Part shown: positions 1 to 8,733 of the stretch, one piece after another
Layout of the letters: every line of letters starts with the position of its first letter
Position numbering within the stretch: the first letter of the stretch is position 1
Notes under the pieces: model-generated
Told to the model about the DNA's origin: nothing
Database searches by the model: none
The model's input: only the letters and a program-made list of their open reading frames with translations
Assembly: GCF_039544305.1 (NCBI RefSeq)
Contig: NZ_BAABLK010000033.1
Span: 1-64,000 of the forward strand
Direction of reading: 5' to 3'
DNA length: 64,000 bases
DNA from: Paeniglutamicibacter antarcticus_C
GTDB lineage: Bacteria; Actinomycetota; Actinomycetes; Actinomycetales; Micrococcaceae
Made by a program: the position numbers and the translations under genes

Positions 1-114
1 GGATGGGAAGAACACGTGGAGGACACCGGAGGCCGGCATACCTTGGTGATCACCACACCCACCGGGCATACCTATAGATCCACCGCACCACCACTACCCG
101 GTACCCCCATCTAA
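1..114 (+). CDS. C-terminal tail of a probable HNH endonuclease/DUF222-type protein (partial)
   Basis: The first frame is open from base 1 to a TAA at 112-114 and encodes 37 residues that include TPTGHTY and end PPLPGTPI. Proline-rich tails with a 'TPTGxTY' element are typical of the large DUF222/HNH endonuclease-motif proteins that occur in many copies in Arthrobacter-type genomes. The catalytic HNH part lies outside the window, so the assignment rests only on the tail. The gene runs convergently toward the MFS transporter, with 34 bp between stop codons. Confidence 0.5.
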   Translation, partial: GWEEHVEDTGGRHTLVITTPTGHTYRSTAPPLPGTPI

Positions 115-148
115 GAAACGGAACGGCATGTGTTGGGTGGCGCCAGAT

Positions 149-1498
149 CTAGTGCAGCAGACGACCCTTGGTCTCGGGGGCAAAGAACGCCATCATGATG
201 ACGGCAGCCAGTACCAGTGCCCCGGCGACGAGGAACAAGTTCCCAAGCCCGACGACTGGCCACATGGCGGCGAAGATCAGTGGTCCGAATCCTGCGCCCA
301 GGCGGCTGAACGACGACGCCCAACCAAACCCGGAACCACGCAGTTCCGTCGGGTACAGCTCGGAAACGTAGGTGTACAAAACCGGAACGGCAATCTGAAC
401 GACGATTCCGAAGATCAGCAACCAGACCAAGGCCAGCGTCGGTGCGTTGATCGTCACCGCCACCATGACCAAGATGATGGCAGATAAGGGACCGGTGATT
501 CCCAGTAGCCATTTGCGACCGACCCACTCCACCAGAAGGGCAGCGATGGCCACGCCGATCAGGCCCATCAACGCCATCAACGACGTCATGAAGAGTGCTG
601 TGGATTGCGCCATTCCGGCGTCCGCAAGGATCGTGGGCATCCAGGTCAAAGCCAGGTAGTAGACCAGCAGGATGGTGAGAAACAACGACCAGGAGACCAT
701 CGTGATCTTGGGGCTGAAACGCCAGATCTTCACCAGTTGTTCAAGCCAGGAACCCGCGGATAAACGCGGGGCGGCAGCAGGTTCAGGAAGTGTGTAGGGC
801 ACTGCCGGTGCGCCGGTGCGCTTGACCAGGTCATCGATGACCTTGGCAGCAGCGTCCCGCTGTCCCTTGCGCACCAGATACAGCGGGGACTCCGGAACGC
901 TTCGTCGGATCCAGAACACCAGCAAGGCAGGCAACACCATCACGACCAGGATCAGGCGCCAGTTTCCCGTGGTCGCTTGGACCCAACCGGAAATGAAGAA
1001 GGAGAGCGCAGCGCCCACCGGCCACCAGCCGTCCATGGCCGTCAGCACCCTGCCCCGTTGCTTGGCCGGGGTGAATTCACCAACAAGTGCGTAGTCCACC
1101 GGGATGCAACCTCCCAGTCCCACACCCGCAATGAACCGGAACGCAACGAACCAGGCAAAGCTCGGTGCCAAGGCACCTGCGACGGTGAAGAGCGAGAAGA
1201 TCAGCAGCGTCCAGGTGAAGGCCTTTTTGCGTCCGATCTTGTCGGCTATCGTGCCCCAAAGGAACGCACCAAATGCCATGCCCACAAGGTTTCCGGTGCC
1301 CAGCAACGCCGCCGTCGTCCTGTCCAGACCCCACTCGGCGGCAACCAACGGGATCAACGCACCATTGAGGGTAACGTCCCAGGCGTCGAACATGAATCCC
1401 AGCCCGCCAATGATGAAGATCTTCCCCTGGACACCCCACTTCCACGGAAGGTTCTGGACCACTGACTCCCCAGTGGGAAGCTTGAGGAAATTGTTCAT
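149..1498 (-). CDS. MFS transporter (metabolite:H+ symporter type)
   Basis: The 449-residue hydrophobic protein has the layout of a 12-helix major facilitator. It carries the conserved cytoplasmic loop 2-3 motif GTIADKIGRKK (about residues 82-92), an acidic/aromatic first helix (FDAWDVTLNG, about 37-46) and the mid-protein PESPLYL motif common to sugar/organic acid porters. It most resembles the NiaP/aromatic acid-H+ symporter branch, but the substrate cannot be read from the sequence. The ATG at 1498 has an AAAGG about 10 nt upstream. No catabolic genes are adjacent, so context does not narrow the substrate. Other possibilities are a sugar or dicarboxylate porter. Confidence 0.85.
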   Translation of the reverse strand: MNNFLKLPTGESVVQNLPWKWGVQGKIFIIGGLGFMFDAWDVTLNGALIPLVAAEWGLDRTTAALLGTGNLVGMAFGAFLWGTIADKIGRKKAFTWTLLIFSLFTVAGALAPSFAWFVAFRFIAGVGLGGCIPVDYALVGEFTPAKQRGRVLTAMDGWWPVGAALSFFISGWVQATTGNWRLILVVMVLPALLVFWIRRSVPESPLYLVRKGQRDAAAKVIDDLVKRTGAPAVPYTLPEPAAAPRLSAGSWLEQLVKIWRFSPKITMVSWSLFLTILLVYYLALTWMPTILADAGMAQSTALFMTSLMALMGLIGVAIAALLVEWVGRKWLLGITGPLSAIILVMVAVTINAPTLALVWLLIFGIVVQIAVPVLYTYVSELYPTELRGSGFGWASSFSRLGAGFGPLIFAAMWPVVGLGNLFLVAGALVLAAVIMMAFFAPETKGRLLH

Positions 1499-1763
1499 CT
1501 TAGAGAGACCTTTTGGATGGGTGCGGTCTGACGCAGGACGTGTACAGCGACGGCAACTTGGCAGTGAAAGCGGTGGAGGGAGGAAACCTCATTCCGGTGC
1601 CGGGAACAACGCTACGCCGTGAAACTCGAATCCACGGAATAGGCCTTGACTTATAGTTGCATCGTGTTGCGTGGCTACGGGTTCTTTCGGGGTTGGCGTA
1701 TTGGTCGATACCCCATGTGCAGAGCCTGTTCCAGTGCGGGGCAACCCGGGGTAGGCTCTGGTC

Positions 1764-2504
1764 ATGGGAGTAGATTGGACCGCTCTCGAAGAGGCGATAC
1801 GGGTGTCGGCTCTTCGCCAGGCGGAAGAGATAATTGGTCATCACCCGGACGAAGTTTTCTACGCGATTGCCCTTGACGGGGTGAGCGCCGATGAAACCGA
1901 CCACATCGATTTACCGGTGCTGGCGTTGAACTCCGAAGAAGCACTGACTCGTTCGTTCGCCGAGGACAACGAGGAAAAGACTTCCGACGACGATGACGAG
2001 AACGAGGACTTCGAGGAACGTGCCGACGCCGACGATGACGGGTCCGACCGGGATACGCATCGCGAGGACAACGAGGACAGCAACTCCGACGACGATGAGA
2101 ATGACGGCGTCCCCTCAGGAGAGGACGATGATGAAGAAGACATCGACGCGGTTCTGAAGGAATTCGACGCGCTGACCTCAGATGTCGAACAGGGATACTA
2201 CTCGTCCAAGTGGAATCCGTCTGATTGGCAGTGGAGCCCCATCGAACTCTTCGACGAGTCGGCAACGAACCTGTGGAGCCAGGCCTTGACGGCCGTCGCC
2301 ACGGCGCACGGCTGGGAGAAAACCAATCGCCTTTACTATGGGATGCTCATCCGCGTGACGGAATCATTGCGTACTGCCTTGGCAGTGGGTCGTAACGCCG
2401 ACGTGGTGGTCTACCTTTCGGACGATGACCACGGGGACGAGATCCTTCGCAGATGCCTTACCGAGTCGCAACTGGCCAAGCATTTCCCGGAACTCGCGCT
2501 CTAG
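1764..2504 (+). CDS. Highly acidic DUF4303-like hypothetical protein
   Basis: This is a 246-residue soluble protein. The N-terminus (VFYAIALDG, about 31-39) and the C-terminal half (residues 130-246, with WSPIELFDES and LYYGMLIRV) resemble DUF4303-type proteins, which have no known biochemical role. Between them, about residues 66-127 form a low-complexity stretch made mostly of Asp and Glu, with no Cys and few hydrophobics, so it is probably disordered. The start is supported by a TAGGCT -10 box at 1752-1757 that ends 6 nt before the ATG, which predicts a leaderless mRNA; no Shine-Dalgarno sequence is seen. It is divergent from the MFS gene. Confidence 0.6.
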   Translation: MGVDWTALEEAIRVSALRQAEEIIGHHPDEVFYAIALDGVSADETDHIDLPVLALNSEEALTRSFAEDNEEKTSDDDDENEDFEERADADDDGSDRDTHREDNEDSNSDDDENDGVPSGEDDDEEDIDAVLKEFDALTSDVEQGYYSSKWNPSDWQWSPIELFDESATNLWSQALTAVATAHGWEKTNRLYYGMLIRVTESLRTALAVGRNADVVVYLSDDDHGDEILRRCLTESQLAKHFPELAL

Positions 2505-2622
2505 ACAGGCGGATCCGCGACAGTAGCGCGCGCTCGTCTCGCTGCCGGTTCTTCGAAGTTCGTCCGGATCCGGCCTTGACTGGAACGAGTGTTGCCTGGG
2601 CGCCTGCGCCGCAGCATTGGAA

Positions 2623-2663
2623 ACCCGCTCTCGCGGGTGCGCGATAAGATGGGTGGTGCACCC
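2623..2663 (+). promoter_or_regulatory. purH promoter region with two inverted repeats
   Basis: A TAAGAT -10 box lies at 2645-2650. Just upstream is the perfect inverted repeat ACCCGC-TCTC-GCGGGT (2623-2638), and just downstream is GGGTG-GTG-CACCC (2651-2663). The first would overlap the -35 side of the promoter and the second the transcription start, so both are placed like operators. A -35-like TTGGAA (2617-2622) is 22 nt from the -10 box, which is too far for a standard promoter. The regulator is unknown. Confidence 0.4.
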
Positions 2664-2690
2664 CTCAATTCCGCACCCTGGGAGATTTTT

Positions 2691-4358
2691 GTGAGCCAGA
2701 CCGTCCTTGATCGTGTTCCGATTCGCCGGGCCCTGATTTCCGTTTACGACAAGACCGGCCTGGAGGAATTGGCTGCGGGATTGCATGCAGCCGGCGTCGC
2801 GCTGGTTTCCACTGGATCAACCGCCAAGCGCATCGCCGCAGCGGGCATCCCTGTCTCTGAGGTCGAGGAAGTCACCGGTTCCCCGGAGATGCTTGACGGG
2901 CGAGTCAAGACCCTGCACCCGCGGGTGCACGGGGGAATCCTCGCCGACCGCCGCGTTCCGGCCCACATGAAGACCCTTGCCGACATGAAGATCGAGACCT
3001 TCGACCTCGTGGTGGTGAACCTCTACCCGTTCGTCGACACCGTGCGCTCGGGCGCCGAGAACGATGCAGTGGTCGAGCAGATCGACATCGGCGGCCCCGC
3101 CATGGTCCGGTCCGCTGCGAAGAACCACGCCGCGGTATCGATCGTCGTCGATCCCGCTTCCTACGGTGCCGTTGTTGCCGCGGCAGCCGAAGGAGGCTTT
3201 GACCTGAAGTCTCGTCAGCGCCTGGCAGCCAAGGCCTTTGCGCACACTGCCGCATACGACACGGCCGTCGCTTCCTGGACCGCTGCCCAGTTCCTCGACG
3301 AGGACGGAGACGGCATCATCGATTGGCCTGCGTACACGGGCCTGGCACTGGAACGCTCCGAGGTGTTGCGTTACGGCGAAAACCCGCACCAGCAGGCGGC
3401 CCTGTATGTCGACAAGGCAGCCCCTGCAGGCATCGCCCAGGCCGACCAGCTGCACGGCAAGGCCATGAGCTACAACAACTACGTCGACGCCGATGCTGCC
3501 CTGCGCGCAGCATACGACTTCGAAGCCCCCGCCGTGGCCGTGATCAAGCACGCGAACCCGTGCGGCGTGGCCGTCGCGTCCGCCGATGCCGCGGACCCGA
3601 TCGCCGATGCACACGCTAAGGCGCACGCCACCGACCCGCTCTCGGCCTTTGGCGGCGTTATCGCCGCTAACCGCACGGTGACAGTCGGGATGGCAAGGAC
3701 CATCAAGGACATCTTCACCGAAGTCGTCATAGCTCCGGCCTTTGAGGCCGAAGCCGTTGCCATCCTCTCGGCCAAGAAGAACATCCGGCTGTTGGCATTG
3801 CCCGAAGGTTACGGGCGTTACGCCAGTGAAATCCGCCAGGTCTCCGGCGGCGTACTGGTACAGATGAGCGACAAGGTCGATGCCGAGGGCGACAACCCAG
3901 CAAACTGGACCCTCGCGGCAGGCGAAGCCGCCGACGAAGCAACACTGACTGACTTGTCCTTCGCCTGGACCGCAGTGCGTGCCGCGAAGTCCAACGCCAT
4001 CCTGCTTGCCAACAACGGTGCAGCAGTAGGTATCGGCATGGGCCAGGTCAACCGCGTGGATTCCTGCAAGCTCGCCGTTGAGCGCGCCAACACCTTGGGC
4101 GTCACTGTCGAATCTACAGTCGATGCAGCCGGCGGTGCCTCCGGCGTCGAAGGCACCTCCGCGCAGCGTTCCCGCGGGGCGGTTGCCGCCTCCGATGCGT
4201 TCTTCCCGTTCGCCGACGGCCTGCAGATCCTCCTCGACTCCGGTGTGCGCGCAGTGGTCCAGCCCGGTGGTTCGGTTCGCGACGAGGAAGTCATCGCCGC
4301 TGCCAACGCCGCGGGCATCACGATGTACTTCACAGGTGCTCGCCACTTCTTCCACTAG
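2691..4358 (+). CDS. purH: Bifunctional AICAR formyltransferase/IMP cyclohydrolase
   Basis: PurH catalyses the last two steps of IMP synthesis: formylation of AICAR with 10-formyl-THF, then ring closure. The N-terminal MGS-like cyclohydrolase domain shows SVYDKTG (about 17-23), STGSTAKR and DGRVKTLHPRVHGG. The AICAR transformylase domain shows RYGENPHQ (about 227), KHANPCG (about 286) and DPLSAFGG (about 315). The frame is open further upstream, but GTG at 2691 is chosen because GGGAG (2680-2684) lies 6 nt before it and the protein then starts with the usual short leader before the MGS strand. The length of 555 aa fits the family. purN is not adjacent. Folate-linked purU, glyA and folD occur later in the window. 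Confidence 0.96.
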   Translation: MSQTVLDRVPIRRALISVYDKTGLEELAAGLHAAGVALVSTGSTAKRIAAAGIPVSEVEEVTGSPEMLDGRVKTLHPRVHGGILADRRVPAHMKTLADMKIETFDLVVVNLYPFVDTVRSGAENDAVVEQIDIGGPAMVRSAAKNHAAVSIVVDPASYGAVVAAAAEGGFDLKSRQRLAAKAFAHTAAYDTAVASWTAAQFLDEDGDGIIDWPAYTGLALERSEVLRYGENPHQQAALYVDKAAPAGIAQADQLHGKAMSYNNYVDADAALRAAYDFEAPAVAVIKHANPCGVAVASADAADPIADAHAKAHATDPLSAFGGVIAANRTVTVGMARTIKDIFTEVVIAPAFEAEAVAILSAKKNIRLLALPEGYGRYASEIRQVSGGVLVQMSDKVDAEGDNPANWTLAAGEAADEATLTDLSFAWTAVRAAKSNAILLANNGAAVGIGMGQVNRVDSCKLAVERANTLGVTVESTVDAAGGASGVEGTSAQRSRGAVAASDAFFPFADGLQILLDSGVRAVVQPGGSVRDEEVIAAANAAGITMYFTGARHFFH

Positions 4359-4800
4359 GTGACGGCGTGCCTCCTTACGGCCCAAGCGCGAGCGCAAGGA
4401 CCCCCGGAGTTGTTTCCGGGGGTCCTTGCGGTCTCCGGCGGATGCCTCACGGGCAATGAACCGCGGCGGGGAACGGTGCATGCACTGCCTGCGAGGTGCC
4501 GGGCGCGACGGTGCAATTGCCACCGCGGACCATCGAGGAAACCGTGCGTGAGCCAAAAGGGACGGTTCCGGTGCGGGCCGGCGCCGAAAGTAATGAAGTT
4601 CAGTTATGACGCGTTAACTTAACGCGTTACCGGGCCGAAGAGGCTTTTACCCCGGCTTTCCACGGCGAAAACGGGTTGGGAATGTGTGTGGGTTATACCG
4701 CAAAAAGTGTTTGTACGCGTTAAATCGGGTAAGTTGGGGATGTTGAGATCAGTTCGGAGTACACATATCCGATAAGACCGTTCAGGGAGACGCCTCACCT
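4359..4800 (+). promoter_or_regulatory. icd upstream region with repeated ACGCGTTAA boxes
   Basis: The 442-bp purH-icd gap holds the purH terminator and then an AT-richer stretch before icd. At 4609-4627 there is a perfect 19-bp palindrome, ACGCGTTAA-C-TTAACGCGT, and a third copy of ACGCGTTAA lies at 4715-4723. A -35-like TTGAGA is at 4743-4748. The -10 is ambiguous: TATCCG (4766-4771) or GATAAG (4771-4776). AGGGAG (4784-4789) is the likely ribosome binding site. The repeated box looks like an operator for a dimeric repressor or activator. I see no ORF in the gap. Confidence 0.5.
4393..4430 (+). terminator. Intrinsic terminator after purH
   Basis: This is a perfect 16-bp inverted repeat (4393-4408 with 4415-4430) with a GTTGTT loop, 34 bp after the purH stop. 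It is GC-rich without a long T-tract, which is common in actinobacteria. Confidence 0.75.
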
Positions 4801-7023
4801 ATGGCCAAGATTATTTATACCCACACCGACGAAGCTCCGATGCTGGCAACCCACTCGTTCCTGCCGATTGTCGAAGCCTATGCCTCGACCGCGGGTGTAG
4901 AGATCGAGACGCGCGACATCTCGCTGGCCGGCCGCATCATTTCGGTCTTTGGCGACTACCTCACCGCAGAGCAGCAGATCCCGGACACCCTGGCCGAGCT
5001 TGGCGACCTGGTTAAGAGCCCCGATGCAAACATCATCAAGTTGCCGAACATCTCGGCATCCGTCCCGCAGCTGAAGGCGGCCATTGCCGAGCTGCAGGCT
5101 GCGGGATACGCCCTGCCGGACTACCCGAGCAACCCGTCCTCGGACGAGGAAACCGACATCCGTGCCCGCTACGACAAGATCAAGGGCTCTGCAGTGAACC
5201 CGATCCTGCGCGAGGGCAACTCGGACCGCCGCGCACCGCTGAGCGTGAAGAACTACGCCCGCAAGAACCCGCACTCCATGGGTGCCTGGTCCAGCGATTC
5301 GAAGACGAACGTCGCCACCATGGGTGAAGACGACTTTCGTGCCAACGAGAAGTCAGTGGTCATCGACAAGGACCAGAAGATCTCCATCCGCTTTGTCAGC
5401 GAGGACGGCGAAGTCAAGGTCCTGAAGAAGGCCTTCCCCGTACTGGAGCACGAGATCATCGACGGCACCGTCATGCACGCAGCCTCGCTGAACGCCTTCC
5501 TGAAAGATGCGGTAGCCCAGGCCAAGGCCGAGGGCGTCCTGTTCTCCGCCCACCTGAAGGCAACGATGATGAAGGTCTCGGACCCGATCATTTTCGGTCA
5601 TGTCGTCAAGGCCTACTTCTCCGAGCTCTTCGAGACCTACGGCGAGCAGCTCGAGGCTGCCGGCCTGAGCCCCAACAACGGCCTGGCCGCCATCCTCGGT
5701 GGTCTCGATGATCTGGCCGACGACGTTCGCGCCGGTGTCGAGAAGCTGATCGCCAAGGGCTACGAAGACGGACCGTCACTTGCCATGGTGGATTCCGACA
5801 ACGGCATCACCAACCTGCACGTTCCCTCCGACGTCATCGTCGATGCCTCCATGCCGGCTATGATCCGCACCTCCGGCCACATGTGGGGCGCGGACGGCAA
5901 CGAACACGACACCCTGGCTGTCATCCCGGACTCCTCCTATGCCGGCGTGTTCCAGGCGGTCATCGAGGATTGCCGCGCCAACGGAGCCTTCGATCCGACC
6001 ACCATGGGCACCGTCCCCAACGTCGGACTGATGGCACAGGCCGCTGAGGAATACGGATCGCATAACAAGACCTTCGAGATCAAGGCTGAAGGGCACGTCC
6101 AGGTCCTGGATGCCTCCGGCGGCGTGCTCATCGAGCACCAGGTCTTCCCGGGCGACATCTGGCGTGCCTGCCAGACCAAGGACGTGCCGGTGCGCGACTG
6201 GGTCAAGCTGGCCGTGAACCGCTCCCGAGCATCCGAGACCCCGGCCGTTTTCTGGCTCGATGACGCCCGCGCCCACGATGCGGTGCTCATTTCCAAGGTC
6301 ACTGAATACCTCAAGGACCACGACACCGATGGCCTGACCATCAAGATCCTCTCGCCGGTCGACGCCACCAAGTACACCATCGAGCGTCTGCGTCGCGGCG
6401 AGGACACCATCTCGGTTTCCGGCAACGTGCTGCGTGACTACCTCACCGACCTGTTCCCGATCCTCGAATTGGGCACCAGCGCCAAGATGCTTTCCATCGT
6501 GCCGCTGATCGCCGGTGGCGGATTGTTCGAAACCGGTGCGGGTGGCTCCGCCCCGAAGCACGTTTCGCAGCTGGTGAAGGAAAACCACCTGCGCTGGGAT
6601 TCTCTCGGTGAGTTCCTCGCCCTTGCGGTTTCCTTCGAGCACCTTGCAAACTCCTCGGACAATGCGCGCGCGCAGATCCTTGCGGACACCTTGGACGCGG
6701 CAACCGGCACCTTCCTGCTGGAGAACAAGTCGCCCAAGCGCAAGGTCGGGGAACTGGACAACCGTGGCAGCCACTTCTACCTGGCCAAGTACTGGGCAGA
6801 GGAACTCTCCGCACAGACCAAGGACGCCGCATTGGCGGACGCCTTCAAGGCCGTATCCGAGGCACTGGGCGGTAACGAGGAAGCCATCATCGCCGAACTC
6901 GCAGCCGTACAGGGTTCCCCTGTTGACCTTGGCGGCTACTACCGCCCTGTCGAGGCCAAGGTCATCGAGACGATGCGCCCGAGCACCACGCTGAATACCG
7001 TGCTGGAACTGCTCAAGAAGTAG
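4801..7023 (+). CDS. icd: Monomeric NADP-dependent isocitrate dehydrogenase
   Basis: The enzyme oxidatively decarboxylates isocitrate to 2-oxoglutarate with NADP+ in the TCA cycle. The 740-aa length and the start (AKIIYTHTDEAPMLATHSF) identify the large monomeric IDH-II family found in Corynebacterium and Arthrobacter rather than the ~400-aa dimeric enzyme. Family landmarks include LPNISASVPQLKAAI (about 81-95), GNSDRRAPLSVK (about 139-150) and, further on, DNRGSHFYLA. The ATG at 4801 has AGGGAG 11 nt upstream. The gene appears monocistronic, bounded by terminators on both sides. Confidence 0.97.
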   Translation: MAKIIYTHTDEAPMLATHSFLPIVEAYASTAGVEIETRDISLAGRIISVFGDYLTAEQQIPDTLAELGDLVKSPDANIIKLPNISASVPQLKAAIAELQAAGYALPDYPSNPSSDEETDIRARYDKIKGSAVNPILREGNSDRRAPLSVKNYARKNPHSMGAWSSDSKTNVATMGEDDFRANEKSVVIDKDQKISIRFVSEDGEVKVLKKAFPVLEHEIIDGTVMHAASLNAFLKDAVAQAKAEGVLFSAHLKATMMKVSDPIIFGHVVKAYFSELFETYGEQLEAAGLSPNNGLAAILGGLDDLADDVRAGVEKLIAKGYEDGPSLAMVDSDNGITNLHVPSDVIVDASMPAMIRTSGHMWGADGNEHDTLAVIPDSSYAGVFQAVIEDCRANGAFDPTTMGTVPNVGLMAQAAEEYGSHNKTFEIKAEGHVQVLDASGGVLIEHQVFPGDIWRACQTKDVPVRDWVKLAVNRSRASETPAVFWLDDARAHDAVLISKVTEYLKDHDTDGLTIKILSPVDATKYTIERLRRGEDTISVSGNVLRDYLTDLFPILELGTSAKMLSIVPLIAGGGLFETGAGGSAPKHVSQLVKENHLRWDSLGEFLALAVSFEHLANSSDNARAQILADTLDAATGTFLLENKSPKRKVGELDNRGSHFYLAKYWAEELSAQTKDAALADAFKAVSEALGGNEEAIIAELAAVQGSPVDLGGYYRPVEAKVIETMRPSTTLNTVLELLKK

Positions 7024-7044
7024 CCCTTCGGGATTCTCAACGCA

Positions 7045-7097
7045 GAACGGCGAAGGCCGCCACATCCCGCAAAGGGAAGTGGCGGCCTTCGCCGTTC
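7045..7097. terminator. Bidirectional terminator between icd and dgt
   Basis: A perfect 19-bp inverted repeat (7045-7063 with 7079-7097) encloses a second small hairpin (TCCC-GCAAA-GGGA, 7065-7077). It lies between the convergent stops of icd and dgt, so it can serve both. Confidence 0.8.
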
Positions 7098-7105
7098 GCA
7101 TTGTC

Positions 7106-8638
7106 CTACAGGCCGCGACCGACCTCCCAGATCCCCTCGGCGGTTCCGGTGAGCAGAGCGTTGACGGAAACCGCCTGCGCGTCGGTGAACGAGGCGATGT
7201 AGTCGACAATGGCCCGGGCCTTGCCCAGTCGTTCGATTTCGAGGCGGCCCCCGTTGCCCAACAGCGCCGGGGAGCTGGCATGGAGCTGACGGTACTCTTC
7301 GGTGGCGGCCTCGATGGAGTCGTGCAACCTCCGCGGGGCCCGTGCGGCGTCCTGCGGATCATCCAGCCATGCTGCCAGCCCCTCAGCCAGGGACTTGATG
7401 ATCCGGGTTTGTCCGCGCTGGTAGAGGGCCAGGTCGGAGCGGTCCAGCACAAACCGCGAGTGCACGAACTTAAGCACCACCACGTCGTGCCAGGCCTCAT
7501 CGGCCAACCTGACGTGCCCGCTGCGGATTCCCGGGTTCCTTTCGACCGCGATGGACGCCTGGAGCCTGTCGATCCAACGGCGGGTGAAAGCGGTGACGGC
7601 GCGGTCCGCGTCCAAGCCGCCGTCATAAGGCAAGGAAAGCAGTCCTTCGACAAGGTCGTGGCACACACGCTGGACCGAGGCGCGGAAAGCCTCGGCATCG
7701 GCGATCGCCGGGTCCTTGTCCGCAACCCTGCGCCAGGTGACCTCCAGGCCGTGGCCGGGGCGGCGCTGGTCCAGCTCATGGTCCTGGAGCCCGGTAAATT
7801 CCTTTGCGGAATCCAGCCAGTGCCGCAGCTCGGCGGAGACCGGTGAATACTGCAACACGCCGGCACGGTGGAAATCATCAAGGTCGTGCACCGCATAGGC
7901 AATGTCATCGGCGATATCCATGACCGAGCACTCCAGGGTCTGCTGGTGATTGGATATCTGCGGGAAGACCGAGAGCGCATCATGCATCTCGAGCGATTCG
8001 ATGTCGTAGGCCGAGTACTTCACCGCACCCCTGCCGCCGCCAAGGCCAACACCGCGCGGCAAGAGCTGCGGAGGCCGATCGGGCATGGCACGCCATTCGT
8101 TGCGGGTCCATGGATACTTCAACACCGCCGCACGCACCGCCCGGGTCAGGTTCAACCCGCGCGGACTGGCATCGCAGCTGTCCAGCGCGGTGAGGATGCG
8201 GAAGCTCTGGGCATTGCCCTCGAACCCGTCGGGCAAACCCAGGGTGTGGCGGGCGACCCGGTCCAGTTCCTGCTCGCCGAGGTGCCCGAAGGGAGGGTGG
8301 CCCAGGTCGTGGGCGGCCGCGGCGGCCTGCACCACCACCGGGTCGCAACCGCCCAACTCCGCGACGAGCTTGCGGGTGGGTTCGTCGGCATTGCGAAGGC
8401 CGATGGCGATGGAGCGGGCGACCGCGGAGACCTTCAGCGAGTGGGTGAGCCTGTTGTGCACCACGGTGCCGGCGCCCGCCTGGGGGATCACCTGGGTCAC
8501 CGCCGAGAGCCGGGAGAAATAGGGGGAGAAGCGGATGCGTTCGATGTCGATGCGGAACTCGTCTTCACCGGGCCGCGAATCCTCTGTGACTGCCCGGGCG
8601 CGTCCGCCGTCTTGGTGCGTCGTGTTCCTGATATCCAT
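7106..8638 (-). CDS. dgt: dGTP triphosphohydrolase-like HD-domain protein
   Basis: This family hydrolyses dNTPs, classically dGTP, to the nucleoside and tripolyphosphate, trimming the dNTP pool. HD-domain metal ligands are visible: the His of HNRLTHS (about 61-67) and the AHDLGHPPFGH box (about 109-119), followed by the family motif GFEGNAQSFRIL. The length of 510 aa fits. ATG 8638 is chosen over the in-frame GTG 8647 because a TAGGCT -10 box (8654-8649) puts the transcript start near 8641, giving an almost leaderless mRNA. It is followed by an icd-convergent terminator. The SDR gene lies upstream on the same strand with an 86-95-bp gap. Confidence 0.9.
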   Translation of the reverse strand: MDIRNTTHQDGGRARAVTEDSRPGEDEFRIDIERIRFSPYFSRLSAVTQVIPQAGAGTVVHNRLTHSLKVSAVARSIAIGLRNADEPTRKLVAELGGCDPVVVQAAAAAHDLGHPPFGHLGEQELDRVARHTLGLPDGFEGNAQSFRILTALDSCDASPRGLNLTRAVRAAVLKYPWTRNEWRAMPDRPPQLLPRGVGLGGGRGAVKYSAYDIESLEMHDALSVFPQISNHQQTLECSVMDIADDIAYAVHDLDDFHRAGVLQYSPVSAELRHWLDSAKEFTGLQDHELDQRRPGHGLEVTWRRVADKDPAIADAEAFRASVQRVCHDLVEGLLSLPYDGGLDADRAVTAFTRRWIDRLQASIAVERNPGIRSGHVRLADEAWHDVVVLKFVHSRFVLDRSDLALYQRGQTRIIKSLAEGLAAWLDDPQDAARAPRRLHDSIEAATEEYRQLHASSPALLGNGGRLEIERLGKARAIVDYIASFTDAQAVSVNALLTGTAEGIWEVGRGL

Positions 8639-8733
8639 GATGCGCACCAGCCTAGTGGAGACCAGGGTGCACCGACCGGCCGACGCGTTGACCGAGCCGG
8701 ACGCCGATGCCTGCCGTGTGGCTGCCCAAGTGA

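Noticed and set aside
2570..2615. Possible ZTP riboswitch upstream of purH (TTGACTGG and GCCTGGGCG)
   Set aside because: The two fragments are only about 12 nt apart and the conserved hairpin with GGGGAGC is missing, unlike the complete motif before glyA.
2817..4556. Long antisense open frame opposite purH (579 codons)
   Set aside because: It is the shadow of purH in a high-GC genome; purH has the family motifs and the antisense frame has none.
5776..7983. Long minus-strand open frame spanning icd and dgt (735 codons)
   Set aside because: It runs antisense to icd through a strong terminator and into dgt out of frame; no domain is recognisable.
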